From Shimia isoporae (GTDB taxonomy: Bacteria > Pseudomonadota > Alphaproteobacteria > Rhodobacterales > Rhodobacteraceae), in contig NZ_SMGR01000006.1 in NCBI RefSeq assembly GCF_004346865.1, positions 1-64,000 on the forward strand: 64,000 nucleotides of DNA. The letters are read 5' to 3'. Each line of letters begins with the position of its first letter. Within the stretch, counting starts at the first letter, position 1. The notes under the pieces were generated by a model. It was not told the origin of the DNA. It ran no database searches and worked only from the letters and a program-made list of their open reading frames with translations. Both the position numbers and the translations under genes were made by a program. Shown here piece by piece: positions 44,174 to 56,429 of the stretch.

Positions 44174-47100
44174 GTGTTCTCGTCAATTTTTATTGCGCGC
44201 CCAAAGACATCATTTGTGATTTCTTTGGTGCTCACGCTGATGGGCATTATTGGCTACATTGCGTTGCCCGTAGAGCAATTCCCGGACATCACGCCACCGG
44301 TTGTGAACGTCAGTGCCAACTATACCGGGGCAAACTCGGAGACGGTTGAAAACACCGTGGCGGCGCCGATTGAGGCACAGGTCAACGGTGTTGATGACAT
44401 GATCTACATGTCCTCTGATAGCACCGACACTGGTGCTTACAATCTGCAAATCACATTCGAAGTGGGTACAGATCCGGATATTGCGTCTGTTAACGTGCAA
44501 AACCGCGTGGCGCAGGCCACTGCGAGTTTGCCGACCGAGGTGACGAGCTCGGGGGTTGTGACCCAGAAATCTTCGTCAAACATGCTTCTGATCGTGACCT
44601 TGTCTTCTCCCAAGGGCACCTACGACGAAGTATTCCTGTCCAACTACGCCTCAATCAACCTCGCTGACGCACTGGCCCGAGTATCCGGTGTCGGCAAGGC
44701 GGAGGTGATGACAAACTTTGAATATTCAATGCGTCTTTGGATGGACCCCGATCGTATGGCGGGTCTCGGTATGACCCCGTCGGACATTATCAATGCGGTA
44801 CGGGAACAGAACTTGGAGGTTTCCGCTGGTCAGATCGGCACGCCACCCATCGCAAGCGGTCAGCAGTTTCAGTACACGATTAAATCCAAGGGCCGCCTGA
44901 CGTCGGTCAAGGAATTCGAGAACATTGTTCTGCGCGCCGGCGAGGCAGGTAGCATCGTACGCATCAGCGACGTTGCACGCGTTGAACTTGGTGCCAATTA
45001 CTACAACGCTTCTGGCCGCGCGAGCGGTCGCCCGGCGACAGTCCTCGCGATATATCAAGCACCGGGTGAAAACGCGCTGGCCGTTGCAGAGGGCGTGAAA
45101 ACAGAACTCGCGCGACTTGCACGGGCTTTCCCGGATGATGTGGTTTATGAGGTTCCATACGACTCGACCCTGTTTGTGGAGCAGTCGCTCAAGGACGTGA
45201 TCTCGACATTGATCATGACGTTTGCGCTGGTGATTTCGGTTGTCTTCATCTTCCTTGGAAGCTGGCGGGCTACTATCATTCCTGCGGTCGCAATTCCGGT
45301 GTCCCTGATTGGCGCATTTGCGTTCCTGCTTCTGTTCGGAATGTCATTGAACACCGTATCTCTGTTCGCCTTGGTTCTCGCCATCGGGATCGTGGTGGAT
45401 GACGCCATCGTTGTTGTGGAAAATGTCGAACGGATCATCGCAGAAGAAGGCTTGAACGCTGCAGACGCGACACGCAAAGCAATGGGGCAAATCACCGGTC
45501 CGGTGATTGCAACGACGCTTGTTCTATTGGCCGTTTTTGTGCCGGTGACGTTCATGCCCGGCATCTCGGGGCGTCTTTACACGCAGTTCGCGGTTACAAT
45601 CTCCACCGCTGTTGTGATCTCTTCTGTCAACGCACTTACGTTGTCTCCAGCACTTTGTTCGCTGATCCTAAAACCGCGCAAAGAAGGTGGGCCGACGGGT
45701 ATTCTGGCAGTGTTCGAACGCGGTATTGATACGTCCCGCGGAGTTTATGTGGGGGTTGTTAAGCGCCTGGTTCGCATCCCGGTCCTTGCGCTGCTGCTGC
45801 TGGCAGTGATGGGCGCAAGTTCCGGCACGCTACTCAGCAAAATCCCTGCGGGCTTCATTCCTCTCGAGGACAACGGAGCGCTGTTTGTGGATGTCCAGCT
45901 TCCGGATGCCGCATCGCTTGAACGGACCGAGACGGTCACCAAGCGTTTGAATGAGCAGCTTCTGGAAATTCCGGGCGTCGCTGGTTCGGTGAATGTGAAC
46001 GGTTTCAGTCTGATGAATGGCGCCGGTTCAAACGGTGCCATGATCATTCTCAATCTTGAACCATGGGATGATCGGACGACGGACGAACTAAGCGCGGACG
46101 GAATTCTCAAGAAAGTATACGCCCTCGCCAGTCAGGAAATCTCTGCCAGCGTGATTGCGTTCAATCCGCCGCCAATCTCTGGTCTCGGTTTGAGCGCGGG
46201 CGTGGAGATGAAAGTTCAGCAAACCGGCGGCGGTTCAGCGCAGGATCTGGCGAGTGCTGTTGGGTCCCTTGTCTACGCTGCCAACCAGCGAGAGGAACTG
46301 GCGCAGGCATACTCGACCTTCCGAGCTAACGTGCCGAAAGTCTTCGTTGATCTTGATCGGGAGAAGACCAAATCGCTCAATGTCGCCATTTCGGATGTTT
46401 TCATAACGCTTCAGGCTTACATGGGCTCGTTCTACGTGAACGACTTCAACCTGTTCGGGCGCGTTTATCGCGTCATGATACAGGCGGATGGCGCGTACCG
46501 GGACAACGTTGAGGACCTCAATTCGCTCTACGTGCGTTCTCAGACCGGCGAGATGGTCCCGATGGGGACGATTATCGATGTAAAGAACGAACTTGGGCCA
46601 GTGGCTCTTAACCGTTTCAACATGTTCCGTGCCGCGACTGTGACGGCAGTACCGGTCACGGGGCTTTCGACGGGCGACGCCATTCGCGTCTTGGAGGAAG
46701 AAGTTCAGACTGCGTTGCCACCCGGTTATGCCTATGAATGGACTGGCACCGCCTTCCAGCAGCAATCTGCGGGGGGAATGGTCATTGTCATTCTGCTCTT
46801 GGCAGTTGTGTTTGGGTATCTCTTCCTAGTGGCTCAATATGAGAGTTGGACGATGCCTATTGGCATTCTGCTCTCGGTAACCGTGGCACTCTTCGGGGCC
46901 TTGGCAGCAGTTCTGGTGTCCGGCGGGGATGTGAACCTCTACACCCAGATCGGGATGATCATGCTGATCGGATTGGCCTCCAAGAACGCAATCCTGATTG
47001 TCGAATTCGCCATGGAGCGAAGGGCAGCCGGGTTGTCGATAAAAGAGGCTGCGCTTGAAGCTGCCCGCCAGCGTTTCCGAGCTGTAATGATGACTGCGTT

Positions 47101-47308
47101 GTCGTTCCTGCTCGGCGTGGTTCCGCTGCTAGTCGCCAGCGGAGCAGGCGCGGCAAGCCAGAAGGCGATCGGTGTTGCCGTGTTTGGCGGTATGCTTGCG
47201 GCAACCGTTGTCGGAGTTGTTCTTGTCCCGGTTCTTTATGTGATCCTGCAGTCCACCCGCGAGTGGGTTAAAGGGCTTGGCAAGAAAAGCGCTGCTGACA
47301 CGGCCTAG
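44174..47308 (+). CDS. RND multidrug efflux pump, HAE1/AcrB family
   Basis: 1044 residues with the AcrB layout: TM1, a large periplasmic loop, TM2-6, a second loop, TM7-12. Proton-relay aspartates appear in TM4 as GIVVDDAIVVVENVE. NTVAAPIEAQVNGVDDMIYM, PEVTSSGV-like residues and IPAGFIPLEDNGALF mark the porter domains. GLASKNAILIVEFA is the TM10-11 motif. GTG start with AGGAG upstream. Substrate not predictable. No regulator is adjacent. Confidence 0.93.
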   Translation: MFSSIFIARPKTSFVISLVLTLMGIIGYIALPVEQFPDITPPVVNVSANYTGANSETVENTVAAPIEAQVNGVDDMIYMSSDSTDTGAYNLQITFEVGTDPDIASVNVQNRVAQATASLPTEVTSSGVVTQKSSSNMLLIVTLSSPKGTYDEVFLSNYASINLADALARVSGVGKAEVMTNFEYSMRLWMDPDRMAGLGMTPSDIINAVREQNLEVSAGQIGTPPIASGQQFQYTIKSKGRLTSVKEFENIVLRAGEAGSIVRISDVARVELGANYYNASGRASGRPATVLAIYQAPGENALAVAEGVKTELARLARAFPDDVVYEVPYDSTLFVEQSLKDVISTLIMTFALVISVVFIFLGSWRATIIPAVAIPVSLIGAFAFLLLFGMSLNTVSLFALVLAIGIVVDDAIVVVENVERIIAEEGLNAADATRKAMGQITGPVIATTLVLLAVFVPVTFMPGISGRLYTQFAVTISTAVVISSVNALTLSPALCSLILKPRKEGGPTGILAVFERGIDTSRGVYVGVVKRLVRIPVLALLLLAVMGASSGTLLSKIPAGFIPLEDNGALFVDVQLPDAASLERTETVTKRLNEQLLEIPGVAGSVNVNGFSLMNGAGSNGAMIILNLEPWDDRTTDELSADGILKKVYALASQEISASVIAFNPPPISGLGLSAGVEMKVQQTGGGSAQDLASAVGSLVYAANQREELAQAYSTFRANVPKVFVDLDREKTKSLNVAISDVFITLQAYMGSFYVNDFNLFGRVYRVMIQADGAYRDNVEDLNSLYVRSQTGEMVPMGTIIDVKNELGPVALNRFNMFRAATVTAVPVTGLSTGDAIRVLEEEVQTALPPGYAYEWTGTAFQQQSAGGMVIVILLLAVVFGYLFLVAQYESWTMPIGILLSVTVALFGALAAVLVSGGDVNLYTQIGMIMLIGLASKNAILIVEFAMERRAAGLSIKEAALEAARQRFRAVMMTALSFLLGVVPLLVASGAGAASQKAIGVAVFGGMLAATVVGVVLVPVLYVILQSTREWVKGLGKKSAADTA

Positions 47309-47332
47309 AATGAGGCGATAGTTTGAAAACAG

Positions 47333-47364
47333 CTCGCGCCGAATGTGTTTTGGCGCGGGTTCGT
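47333..47364. terminator. Hairpin between convergent RND pump and mttB-like genes
   Basis: CGCGCC at 47335-47340 pairs with GGCGCG at 47352-47357, extendable to 8 bp with a G-U pair. On the plus strand it is followed by a T-rich stretch (TTCGTTGTTC). It lies in the 59-bp gap between the two stops. Confidence 0.5.
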
Positions 47365-47367
47365 TGT

Positions 47368-48888
47368 TCAGCTTTCCGGGTTGGCGCCACCGGCTTCAGT
47401 TCTTAGAGCGATATAATCCTGCAAGGCGCCGACACGCTCCGTGTCTAAGTCTGGGCGCTGGTCTTCTTCTAGTATGCGTTGCCAGATCGCCGTCGCGCGA
47501 TCATTCGCATTTTGAGACCCGCGCTCTGTCCAAGTACCGAAGTTTGACCAATCACCGACCAGTGGCTCGTAAAAGGCGGTCTGGTAACGTTCCATTGTAT
47601 GGGTTGCGCCAAAAAAGTGCCCTGAAGGTGCGACTTCTGCCAGTGCATCAAGTGCAATTTCCGCGTCATCCGCAGAGGTTTCCGCGCACATTTCCGCGAC
47701 CATCTGCAAGACTTCCAAATCTGTGATCATCTTTTCAAAGGATACCGTCAGCCCACCTTCAAGCCAGCCCGCAGAATGAATAACGACTGTGGCACCGGCC
47801 ATGAGGCATCCCCAAAGCCCGAATTGAGTTTCGTTGGCCGCCTGAGCGTCGTTCACATTCGCAGCCGAGCCCGCCGCACATCGCCATGGCAGATCAACAA
47901 GCCTCGCCAACTGCCCAGCAGCCAGAGACGCTTTGAAGTGTTCAGGTGTTCCGAAGGCAGGCGCGCCGGATTTCATATCCACGTTTGATGTAAACGTGCC
48001 ATAGCATACGGGTGCGCCCGGGTTTGTAAGTTGCGTCAGAGCGATCGAAGCCAAGGCTTCGGCATGGCTGAGCGTCAATGCGCCGGCTACCGTGATGGGC
48101 GCCATGGCGCCCATCAGAGTAAAGGGTGTTACGATCGAAACCTGCCCATGTCTCGCAAAGTCGATCAAACCTTGGGCCATCGGGACATCCAGCGTACGAG
48201 GGCTATTGGTGTTGATGATCGTGTAACAATGGCTATCGGCGGCAAAGTCTACGTCCGATAGCCCTCTGAAATCACGGATCATCTCGAAGCTCTCCATGAC
48301 CTGCGGTGTTCCACGAGAAAAGACAAACGGAAGCTTGTTCGCCAAGGTCAGCTGCGCATCCATCATGAAGTAGTGGCGCAAATTCATCGGGATATCCTGT
48401 GGCTCGACCACAGGAGGTATCATGTGCAAAACGTCAAACGCCTGCGTAATCTGCACAAATTCACGAAAATCCTGACCTGTCCCAGGGCGTCGTCCCCGCT
48501 TAAGGTCTGTGGCATGCGGGGCGCCTGCTCCAGGTTGAAAAAATAGCGCGCCGGGTTCCATATTCAGGTCTTTGGCGCGTGTCCCCGCTTTGCACCTAAA
48601 GCTACGGGGAGCCGTCAACAGGCTGGCATCAACGAGGTCCCGGTTAATGTAGACCATCTCTCCAACTACCCGTGCGCCCGCCTTTCGAAATATCTCCCGC
48701 GCCTCGGGTAACAGCACCTTGATGCCAAGGTCCCGTAGCACTGTGAGCGATGCATCGTGAATGGCCGCGATACGGTCGTCTGAAAAAACCTTCATCTGCG
48801 GAAACGGGTTGCGAAGGTTGTGGTAGTCGACCTTGCGCACAGCATCAGATGCAGCGGTTCTCGGCCTCCGTCGACCTCCGCGCCTCAT
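47368..48888 (-). CDS. Trimethylamine methyltransferase (MttB) superfamily protein, non-pyrrolysine
   Basis: 506 residues. An Arg-rich N-terminus (RRGGRRRPRTA) typical of the family is followed by a TIM-barrel MttB domain (VYINRDLVDASLLTAP, FFQPGAGAPHATDL, GQVSIVTPFTLMGAMAPITVAGAL in parts, VCYGTFTSNVDMKSGAPAFGTPE in parts). No in-frame amber codon interrupts the frame, so it lacks pyrrolysine. Relatives such as MtgB demethylate glycine betaine or other quaternary amines via a corrinoid protein. It is coupled (ATGA overlap) to an FAD/GcvT demethylase, pointing to methylated-amine catabolism. No corrinoid protein is encoded nearby, so the methyl acceptor is unknown. Confidence 0.85.
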   Translation of the reverse strand: MRRGGRRRPRTAASDAVRKVDYHNLRNPFPQMKVFSDDRIAAIHDASLTVLRDLGIKVLLPEAREIFRKAGARVVGEMVYINRDLVDASLLTAPRSFRCKAGTRAKDLNMEPGALFFQPGAGAPHATDLKRGRRPGTGQDFREFVQITQAFDVLHMIPPVVEPQDIPMNLRHYFMMDAQLTLANKLPFVFSRGTPQVMESFEMIRDFRGLSDVDFAADSHCYTIINTNSPRTLDVPMAQGLIDFARHGQVSIVTPFTLMGAMAPITVAGALTLSHAEALASIALTQLTNPGAPVCYGTFTSNVDMKSGAPAFGTPEHFKASLAAGQLARLVDLPWRCAAGSAANVNDAQAANETQFGLWGCLMAGATVVIHSAGWLEGGLTVSFEKMITDLEVLQMVAEMCAETSADDAEIALDALAEVAPSGHFFGATHTMERYQTAFYEPLVGDWSNFGTWTERGSQNANDRATAIWQRILEEDQRPDLDTERVGALQDYIALRTEAGGANPES

Positions 48889-51287
48889 AACCGCATTGCC
48901 TTGCCATCAGGATCGTACGGAGACGGAGGAATAACGCGAGCAGTGCGCTGATCTCCGACAATGTGAACTGTCAGTGCCGTGCCAACCTCTGCGCAAGAAG
49001 GATCGACAAGTGCCATGGCTAGCGATTTGCCGACAGTGTGGCCGTAGGCACCGGAAGTCACAAACCCGACGCGTTCGCCATTGCGCCAAATCGGTTCATA
49101 CCCGCTGGCATCAGCGTCTTTAGCGTCGATCTCTAAGGTGACCTGAACCTGCGGTGGGCCATTCCCGTCGCGCTCGGCTTCGGCCATGCTTTTGCCAACA
49201 AAGGGTTTTGTCCAATCGATCCAGCGATCCATGCCAGTCATGCCCGGTGTGTAGCCTTGCGTGAATTCCGCGGACCAAATGCCAAAGCTTTTTTCAATCC
49301 TCAAAGACAAAAGCGTGTTGAAACCGACTTCACGAATGTCGCTGTCTTTGCCGGCTTCCACCAAGAGGCGACGGAGCGCGATATGGTCACTTGCATGACA
49401 GTTGATTTCGTAGCCCAACTCGCCGGTCACGGAAAGCCGCGCAACTTTGGCGCGGACGAGGCCAACATCCATTTCTGCACATCCCATAAAGGGCAGGGTC
49501 GAGACATCAGTGTCCGCAACACGTTGCAAAACCTCTCGAGATTTCGGTCCTGAAAGGGAGAACCCGACCATTTCGTCCCCCAAGTCCCGCACTTTGACGC
49601 CGTCCGTCATGTGATCGCGGAACCATCGCATGTGCCATTCGCGCAAATAGTAACTGCCCATTATCCAGAAAGTCTCGTCGCCCCAGTTGAAGACCGTCAA
49701 ATCGCCCTTGAGCTTGCCATTCTCCCCTAACATTGGGGCTAATCGAGCACGCCCGGGCGCTGGAAGTTTGGAGGCCATAATGTGATCGAGCCAACGGGCA
49801 GCGTTTGGGCCGGAAACCTCAAATCGAGAAAATCCTGTTATGTCGAGGAGCCCGACATTTTCACGGACAGCACGGCTCTCCTCCGCCACGATTTCAAACG
49901 CATTTGATCTACGCAGAGAGGGGGTTTCTTCAAAGCCTTGGGGTGCAAAGTATAGTGGAACTTCAAGGCCATAACTGACACCCCATTTACATCCGGCCGC
50001 TGACATTTCGGAATGCGCTGGCGCCATTTTGAGTGGGCGACCGGCGGGCAGTTGTTCGTTGGGATAAGTCATTACAAACCGGCGTGAATAAAACTGTCCG
50101 GTTGTCTCTTTTATGTAGCGTTTGTTCTGGGCGTAATCGCCGTAGCGAGCCACATCCATGCCATAGACGTCCGCTTCCGGTTCGCCGTGTATCATCCATT
50201 CGGCCAGAGACTTTCCAACGCCGCCGCCTTGCAGGAATCCGGCCATAACCGCACAGGCGGTCCAGTAGTTGCGCTTGCCTCTTACTGGCCCAACCAAAGG
50301 GTTTCCATCGGGAGAAAAAGTAAAGGCGCCATTGACCCATGTCTTTATGCCTACGTCATTCAGGCAGGGGTACCGCTGAAAGCCCAGCATCAGTTCATTT
50401 TCGATCCGGCCGAGATCTTCTTGTTGCAGCTCAAACCCATAGTCCCATGGGGCTCCGTCCATCATCCAGTGATCGTGGTCGATTTCATAAATGCCCACCA
50501 ACATGCCGTTCTGGTCTTGCCGCATATAGGTGAAGCCCTCCAAATCAACGGTCATCGGCAGCTCGCGATCCAGCTCCGCCACTTCGGGGATGGAGTCGGT
50601 GATCAGGTAGTGGTGATTGAGCGGTGACACCGGCAGTTCAATTCCCGCCATGCGGCCGACCTGCTTGGCCCAAAGGCCCGCTGCATTGACCACGTGCTCG
50701 CAGGTGATCGTGCCTTTCTCGGTGACAACCTCCCACCCATCAGGCTTTTCAACGAGTTCGATTACTCTATTGTGTTCAATGACTTGCGCGCCAAGTTTCT
50801 TGGCGGCGCCTGCGTAAGCGTGAACGGTTCCTGTGGTGTCAATGTATCCTTCGCGATCTGCCCAAAGGCCGCCTAGGATTCCATCTCCGGACATAACAGG
50901 GTTTAGAGCTACTGCTTCCTCCGGGGTGACGAGGCGACAGTCGTCAATGCCAATGGTTTGGAAAACCCGATAGGCCGACTGAAGCCATTCCCAGCGCTCC
51001 GGCGTGCCCGCCAGCGTCAGGCCCCCGGTCATGTGCATACCGACAGATTGCCCGCTCTCCTCCTCGATTTCCTCAAGTAGGTCAATGGTATAGGCTTGAA
51101 GTGCTGCAATATTAGGATCGGCGTTCAGCGCGTGAAAACCGCCGGCCGCGTGCCAGCTAGAACCAGCCGTCAAAACGGATCTTTCAACCAGGCAGACATC
51201 TGTCCAGCCGAATTTGGCGAGGTGATAAAGCACGGAAGCGCCAACAACGCCTCCGCCAATCACGACAACACGGTAGTGGGACTTCAT
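48885..51287 (-). CDS. FAD-dependent dimethylglycine/sarcosine dehydrogenase-like protein with GcvT domain
   Basis: 800 residues from the ATG at 51287, which has GGGAGG six bases upstream. N-terminal DAO domain: VVVIGGGVVGASVLYHLAK (FAD), VERSVLTAGSSWHAAGG (covalent-FAD region by family), up to ~390. Then an FAO_M linker and a C-terminal GcvT/aminomethyltransferase domain (~430-800; LLDITGFSRFEVSGPNAARWL in parts, VTGELGYEINCHASD in parts). Oxidatively demethylates an N-methyl amino acid and transfers the C1 unit to tetrahydrofolate. It is the upstream partner of the mttB-like gene. Confidence 0.9.
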   Translation of the reverse strand: MKSHYRVVVIGGGVVGASVLYHLAKFGWTDVCLVERSVLTAGSSWHAAGGFHALNADPNIAALQAYTIDLLEEIEEESGQSVGMHMTGGLTLAGTPERWEWLQSAYRVFQTIGIDDCRLVTPEEAVALNPVMSGDGILGGLWADREGYIDTTGTVHAYAGAAKKLGAQVIEHNRVIELVEKPDGWEVVTEKGTITCEHVVNAAGLWAKQVGRMAGIELPVSPLNHHYLITDSIPEVAELDRELPMTVDLEGFTYMRQDQNGMLVGIYEIDHDHWMMDGAPWDYGFELQQEDLGRIENELMLGFQRYPCLNDVGIKTWVNGAFTFSPDGNPLVGPVRGKRNYWTACAVMAGFLQGGGVGKSLAEWMIHGEPEADVYGMDVARYGDYAQNKRYIKETTGQFYSRRFVMTYPNEQLPAGRPLKMAPAHSEMSAAGCKWGVSYGLEVPLYFAPQGFEETPSLRRSNAFEIVAEESRAVRENVGLLDITGFSRFEVSGPNAARWLDHIMASKLPAPGRARLAPMLGENGKLKGDLTVFNWGDETFWIMGSYYLREWHMRWFRDHMTDGVKVRDLGDEMVGFSLSGPKSREVLQRVADTDVSTLPFMGCAEMDVGLVRAKVARLSVTGELGYEINCHASDHIALRRLLVEAGKDSDIREVGFNTLLSLRIEKSFGIWSAEFTQGYTPGMTGMDRWIDWTKPFVGKSMAEAERDGNGPPQVQVTLEIDAKDADASGYEPIWRNGERVGFVTSGAYGHTVGKSLAMALVDPSCAEVGTALTVHIVGDQRTARVIPPSPYDPDGKAMRL

Positions 51288-51411
51288 GGCGATCCTCCCC
51301 ATTGCCATTGGTGATTTCCTGACGTTAGGGAGGCCGTTTGCAACGCGTCAATGGCGGCGTTTTGGGAGTGTCGGTTTCACGTCGGTAAAACGTCGGTTTT
51401 CGGTCGGTGGC

Positions 51412-52338
51412 CTATTTTTCCGTGGTTCGGACGGCTTTGTAGCCTGCAGAAAGCGACTCGCCGGACAAACGGACGACATCCGCCAGAGATGTCAGTTGAC
51501 CGGAGAGCGGGCTGGTCTTTCGCCAAATCATGCCAATTGTACGAGCTGGTTGTGCACCGGAAAAACGCGCGACGTTGACATTGGCCGAAGGCGTGTCGAC
51601 CGGCACGGCCATTTCCGGAATTACGGTGACACCAAGTCCCGCTCCTACCATTTGCACCAGCGTGGACAAGGATGACCCATCCAGACCTTCGTGCGGGCGT
51701 GCCGTGGGCAGGGAACAGAAAGACAGCGCCTGATCTCGGAAGCAGTGTCCTTCTTCAAGTAGCAGGAGCCGCTCCCGCTCCAGGGCTTCTGGTGCAGGTA
51801 CGGGCGAGCGGGCCTCGGAATGAGGGCGCACCAGTACGAATTCCTCGGACCACAACGGAACTTCAGCGAAGGCGGGTTCCGAAACCGGCAGTGCAACGAT
51901 GGCCGTGTCGATCTTACCCGCATGTAGTTCTGAAATCAGGTTCGCGGTCATTGTCTCACGGACCATCAGCGACATTTCCGGGAAGGTTGATTTTACGTCG
52001 CGCAAGAGAGACGGCAGCAGGTAGGGCGCGATTGTGGGAATGACACCAAGGCGCAGGCGACCGGCGAGACCGCTTTGCGCCGCGCGCGCCATGTCGCCGA
52101 GTTCATCCACGCTGCGCAGAATTTCGCGGACCCGCCCGAGCACGTCTTCACCGAACGCCGTCAGCCGAACCCGGCGCGTTGTGCGTTCAAGCAGCGGCGC
52201 ACCAAAGCTTTCCTCGAGGTCTTTGATCTGAACCGAAAGAGCAGGCTGCGAGATGGCACAGGCGTCTGCCGCATGACCAAAATGCCCATGGGTTGCAACT
52301 GCGTCGAAATAGCGGAGCTGTCGGAGTGTAAGGTTATT

Positions 52339-52341
<3 letters not shown>
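51412..52341 (-). CDS. oxyR: OxyR-type LysR regulator of peroxide response
   Basis: 309 residues. N-terminal helix-turn-helix (LTLRQLRYFDAVATHGHFGHAADA, recognition ISQPALSVQIKDLEE, in parts). The regulatory domain carries GHCFRDQALSFC: the two cysteines have the C-x8-C spacing of the OxyR redox disulfide (C199/C208 in E. coli). It lies divergent from katG with a 112-bp shared promoter region, the usual arrangement. Reduced/oxidised switching would activate katG. Confidence 0.93.
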
Positions 52342-54637
<2,296 letters not shown>

Positions 54638-54659
54638 TCTTGGTGATCAGAGACATCAG

Positions 54660-54690
54660 AAGGCGCGGCTTTGGTCGCGCCTTTCTTTGT
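54660..54690 (+). terminator. Terminator after katG
   Basis: An 8-bp stem (54660-54667 with 54676-54683) with an 8-nt loop, followed by TCTTTGTT. It lies between the katG stop and the convergent glucokinase stop. Confidence 0.75.
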
Positions 54691-55614
54691 TCAACTGGTT
54701 TGAACCAGATACTGTCGGCAGCCTTCCAGCGCTGCTGCGTCGTCGGTAATGATGCCGAGCGGGAAGCTGGCGGCGTCCACGATACCGGGGCCGTCGGCGG
54801 TCAGGCTGGAAATAAACTCCTGCAAGGCATCGGAAGACAGAACGCCGCGCGATGCGCTACCGGCAAAGGCGATGCCATCGCGCGGCATATATTGGTGCAT
54901 CATGGCGCGGGTAAGTTGGCCGAGCGCGCGTGCGAACAGGCGTACGGTGCGTTGTGCGTCTGTATCCTGTGCCTCAAAGGCGGCCATGATGTCGGCGCCG
55001 CCCAGCTCTTTGCCGCTGATCACTGTGTGCAGGTGTTCGAGCCCAGGCCCGCAGAAAATGTCCTCGAAGGTCTGGAATTCGGTGGCGGCCTCACCAAGAT
55101 CATCGCGCATGATTGCAGCTACTGAGTAGGGCAGTTCGGCATGGCCGAGTTCGGCCTCCATCGCGACAGTCGCCCCCGCGAGGCTGCGCTTGGTCGGGCT
55201 GACGTTGAAGCCGGTACCCATGCCAACAACCAGCGCCTGACCGTTCTTCGGACCGTCTTTTGCGCCGAAAAAATATTCCGGAGTGTTGCGTGAGAGCGCA
55301 AAACCGAGGGCTGTAAGGTCGTTGATGATGGCGGCGCGCGCCGCGCCGCATTGGGCGCCGAACGAGCCTGCTTTCAGTGACCAGTCACGGTTGGTGAGCC
55401 GCCCCATTGTGCCTTGCACTGGGCCGGCGATCGCCACGCAAATGCCGTCCACATCGGCGGCGTCGTGTTTGGAGAGGTAGTCTGCCAGCACATCGTCGAA
55501 GCTGGCATAATTATCGTTGCGGGCGCGCATCAGAGTATCTGCATTGACGCCGTCTCCGTCAGCCAAAGCCAGACGAGTGTTTGTTCCACCGATGTCGCTG
55601 ACCAGAAATGCCAT
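54691..55614 (-). CDS. glk: Glucokinase
   Basis: 307 residues. ATP loop LVSDIGGTNTRLALADG at the N-terminus, AIAGPVQG, LTNRDWSL (substrate loop), NDLTALGFAL with the catalytic Asp, MGTGFNVSP and ELGHAELP follow the proteobacterial Glk family rather than the ROK family, whose Cys-rich zinc motif is absent. Phosphorylates glucose. It is the last gene of a sugar ABC operon, 28 bp after the ATPase gene, which suggests the transporter brings in glucose as well as xylose. Confidence 0.9.
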   Translation of the reverse strand: MAFLVSDIGGTNTRLALADGDGVNADTLMRARNDNYASFDDVLADYLSKHDAADVDGICVAIAGPVQGTMGRLTNRDWSLKAGSFGAQCGAARAAIINDLTALGFALSRNTPEYFFGAKDGPKNGQALVVGMGTGFNVSPTKRSLAGATVAMEAELGHAELPYSVAAIMRDDLGEAATEFQTFEDIFCGPGLEHLHTVISGKELGGADIMAAFEAQDTDAQRTVRLFARALGQLTRAMMHQYMPRDGIAFAGSASRGVLSSDALQEFISSLTADGPGIVDAASFPLGIITDDAAALEGCRQYLVQTS

Positions 55615-55642
55615 GCGCCCGCAACCTTTTCTTTAAGTAGTC

Positions 55643-56407
55643 TTAGCCCTGAACGTTCACGCCTTCGGGGCGTTTGCCCAGAATGATCATGCCCAGCAGG
55701 TCGTCGTCGGTCACGTCTTTCACATCAACGGTACCCACCAGTTTTCCGTTCTTCATGACGCTGGCTCGATCGCAAAGTTCCATAACATCGTGAATGTCGT
55801 GGCTGATGAGGAAGATGCCGATGCCCTGTGCCTTTAGCTGTTGGATCAGCTCGGAAACCATTTGGGTTTCGTGGGGGCCAAGAGCTGCGGTCGGTTCGTC
55901 CATGATCAGGATTTTTGCGTCGAAGTACACCGCGCGGGCAATTGCCACGGATTGACGCTGACCGCCCGACAGGGCGGAGACAGGCTCGTTGAACTTTTTG
56001 AAGTTCGGGTTGAGCTTGCCCATGATCTTGCGACATTCGGCCTCCATTGCGTCGTCATCGACAAAGCCCAGAGGCGTGACGAGTTCCCGACCAAGGAACA
56101 GGTTGGAGGCGGCATCGAGGTTATCGGCCAGCGCAAGAGTCTGGTAGATGGTCTCGATGTTGTAACGCCGCGCGTCGCGCGGATTGTGGATTTCCGCTTT
56201 TTCACCGTTGATATAGATTTCACCGCCATCGGCCTGATAGGCGCCAGACAGAATTTTGATCAGCGTGGATTTGCCAGCGCCGTTGTGGCCGAGCAGGCCG
56301 ACAACTTCACCCGGTTTCAGGTCAACAGACACGTGGTCTACTGCGTGGATACCGCCGAACGAGATGTGGATGTCGCGCATTTCTACGAGAGGGGTTTGAG
56401 TGTCCAT
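55643..56407 (-). CDS. Sugar ABC transporter ATP-binding protein (single ABC domain)
   Basis: 254 residues. Walker [13 protein letters not shown], signature [14 protein letters not shown], Walker [12 protein letters not shown] and the His of LISHDIHD. XylG and most sugar ATPases of this class have two ABC domains (~500 residues); here only one is present, as in FrcA/ChvE-linked systems, so the protein must homodimerise. The start at 56407 follows GGGAG; a longer in-frame reading is unsupported. It lies 22 bp downstream of the permease gene. Confidence 0.9.
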   Translation of the reverse strand: MDTQTPLVEMRDIHISFGGIHAVDHVSVDLKPGEVVGLLGHNGAGKSTLIKILSGAYQADGGEIYINGEKAEIHNPRDARRYNIETIYQTLALADNLDAASNLFLGRELVTPLGFVDDDAMEAECRKIMGKLNPNFKKFNEPVSALSGGQRQSVAIARAVYFDAKILIMDEPTAALGPHETQMVSELIQQLKAQGIGIFLISHDIHDVMELCDRASVMKNGKLVGTVDVKDVTDDDLLGMIILGKRPEGVNVQG

Positions 56408-56429
56408 AATGGTTCTCCCTTTTCTGCGG

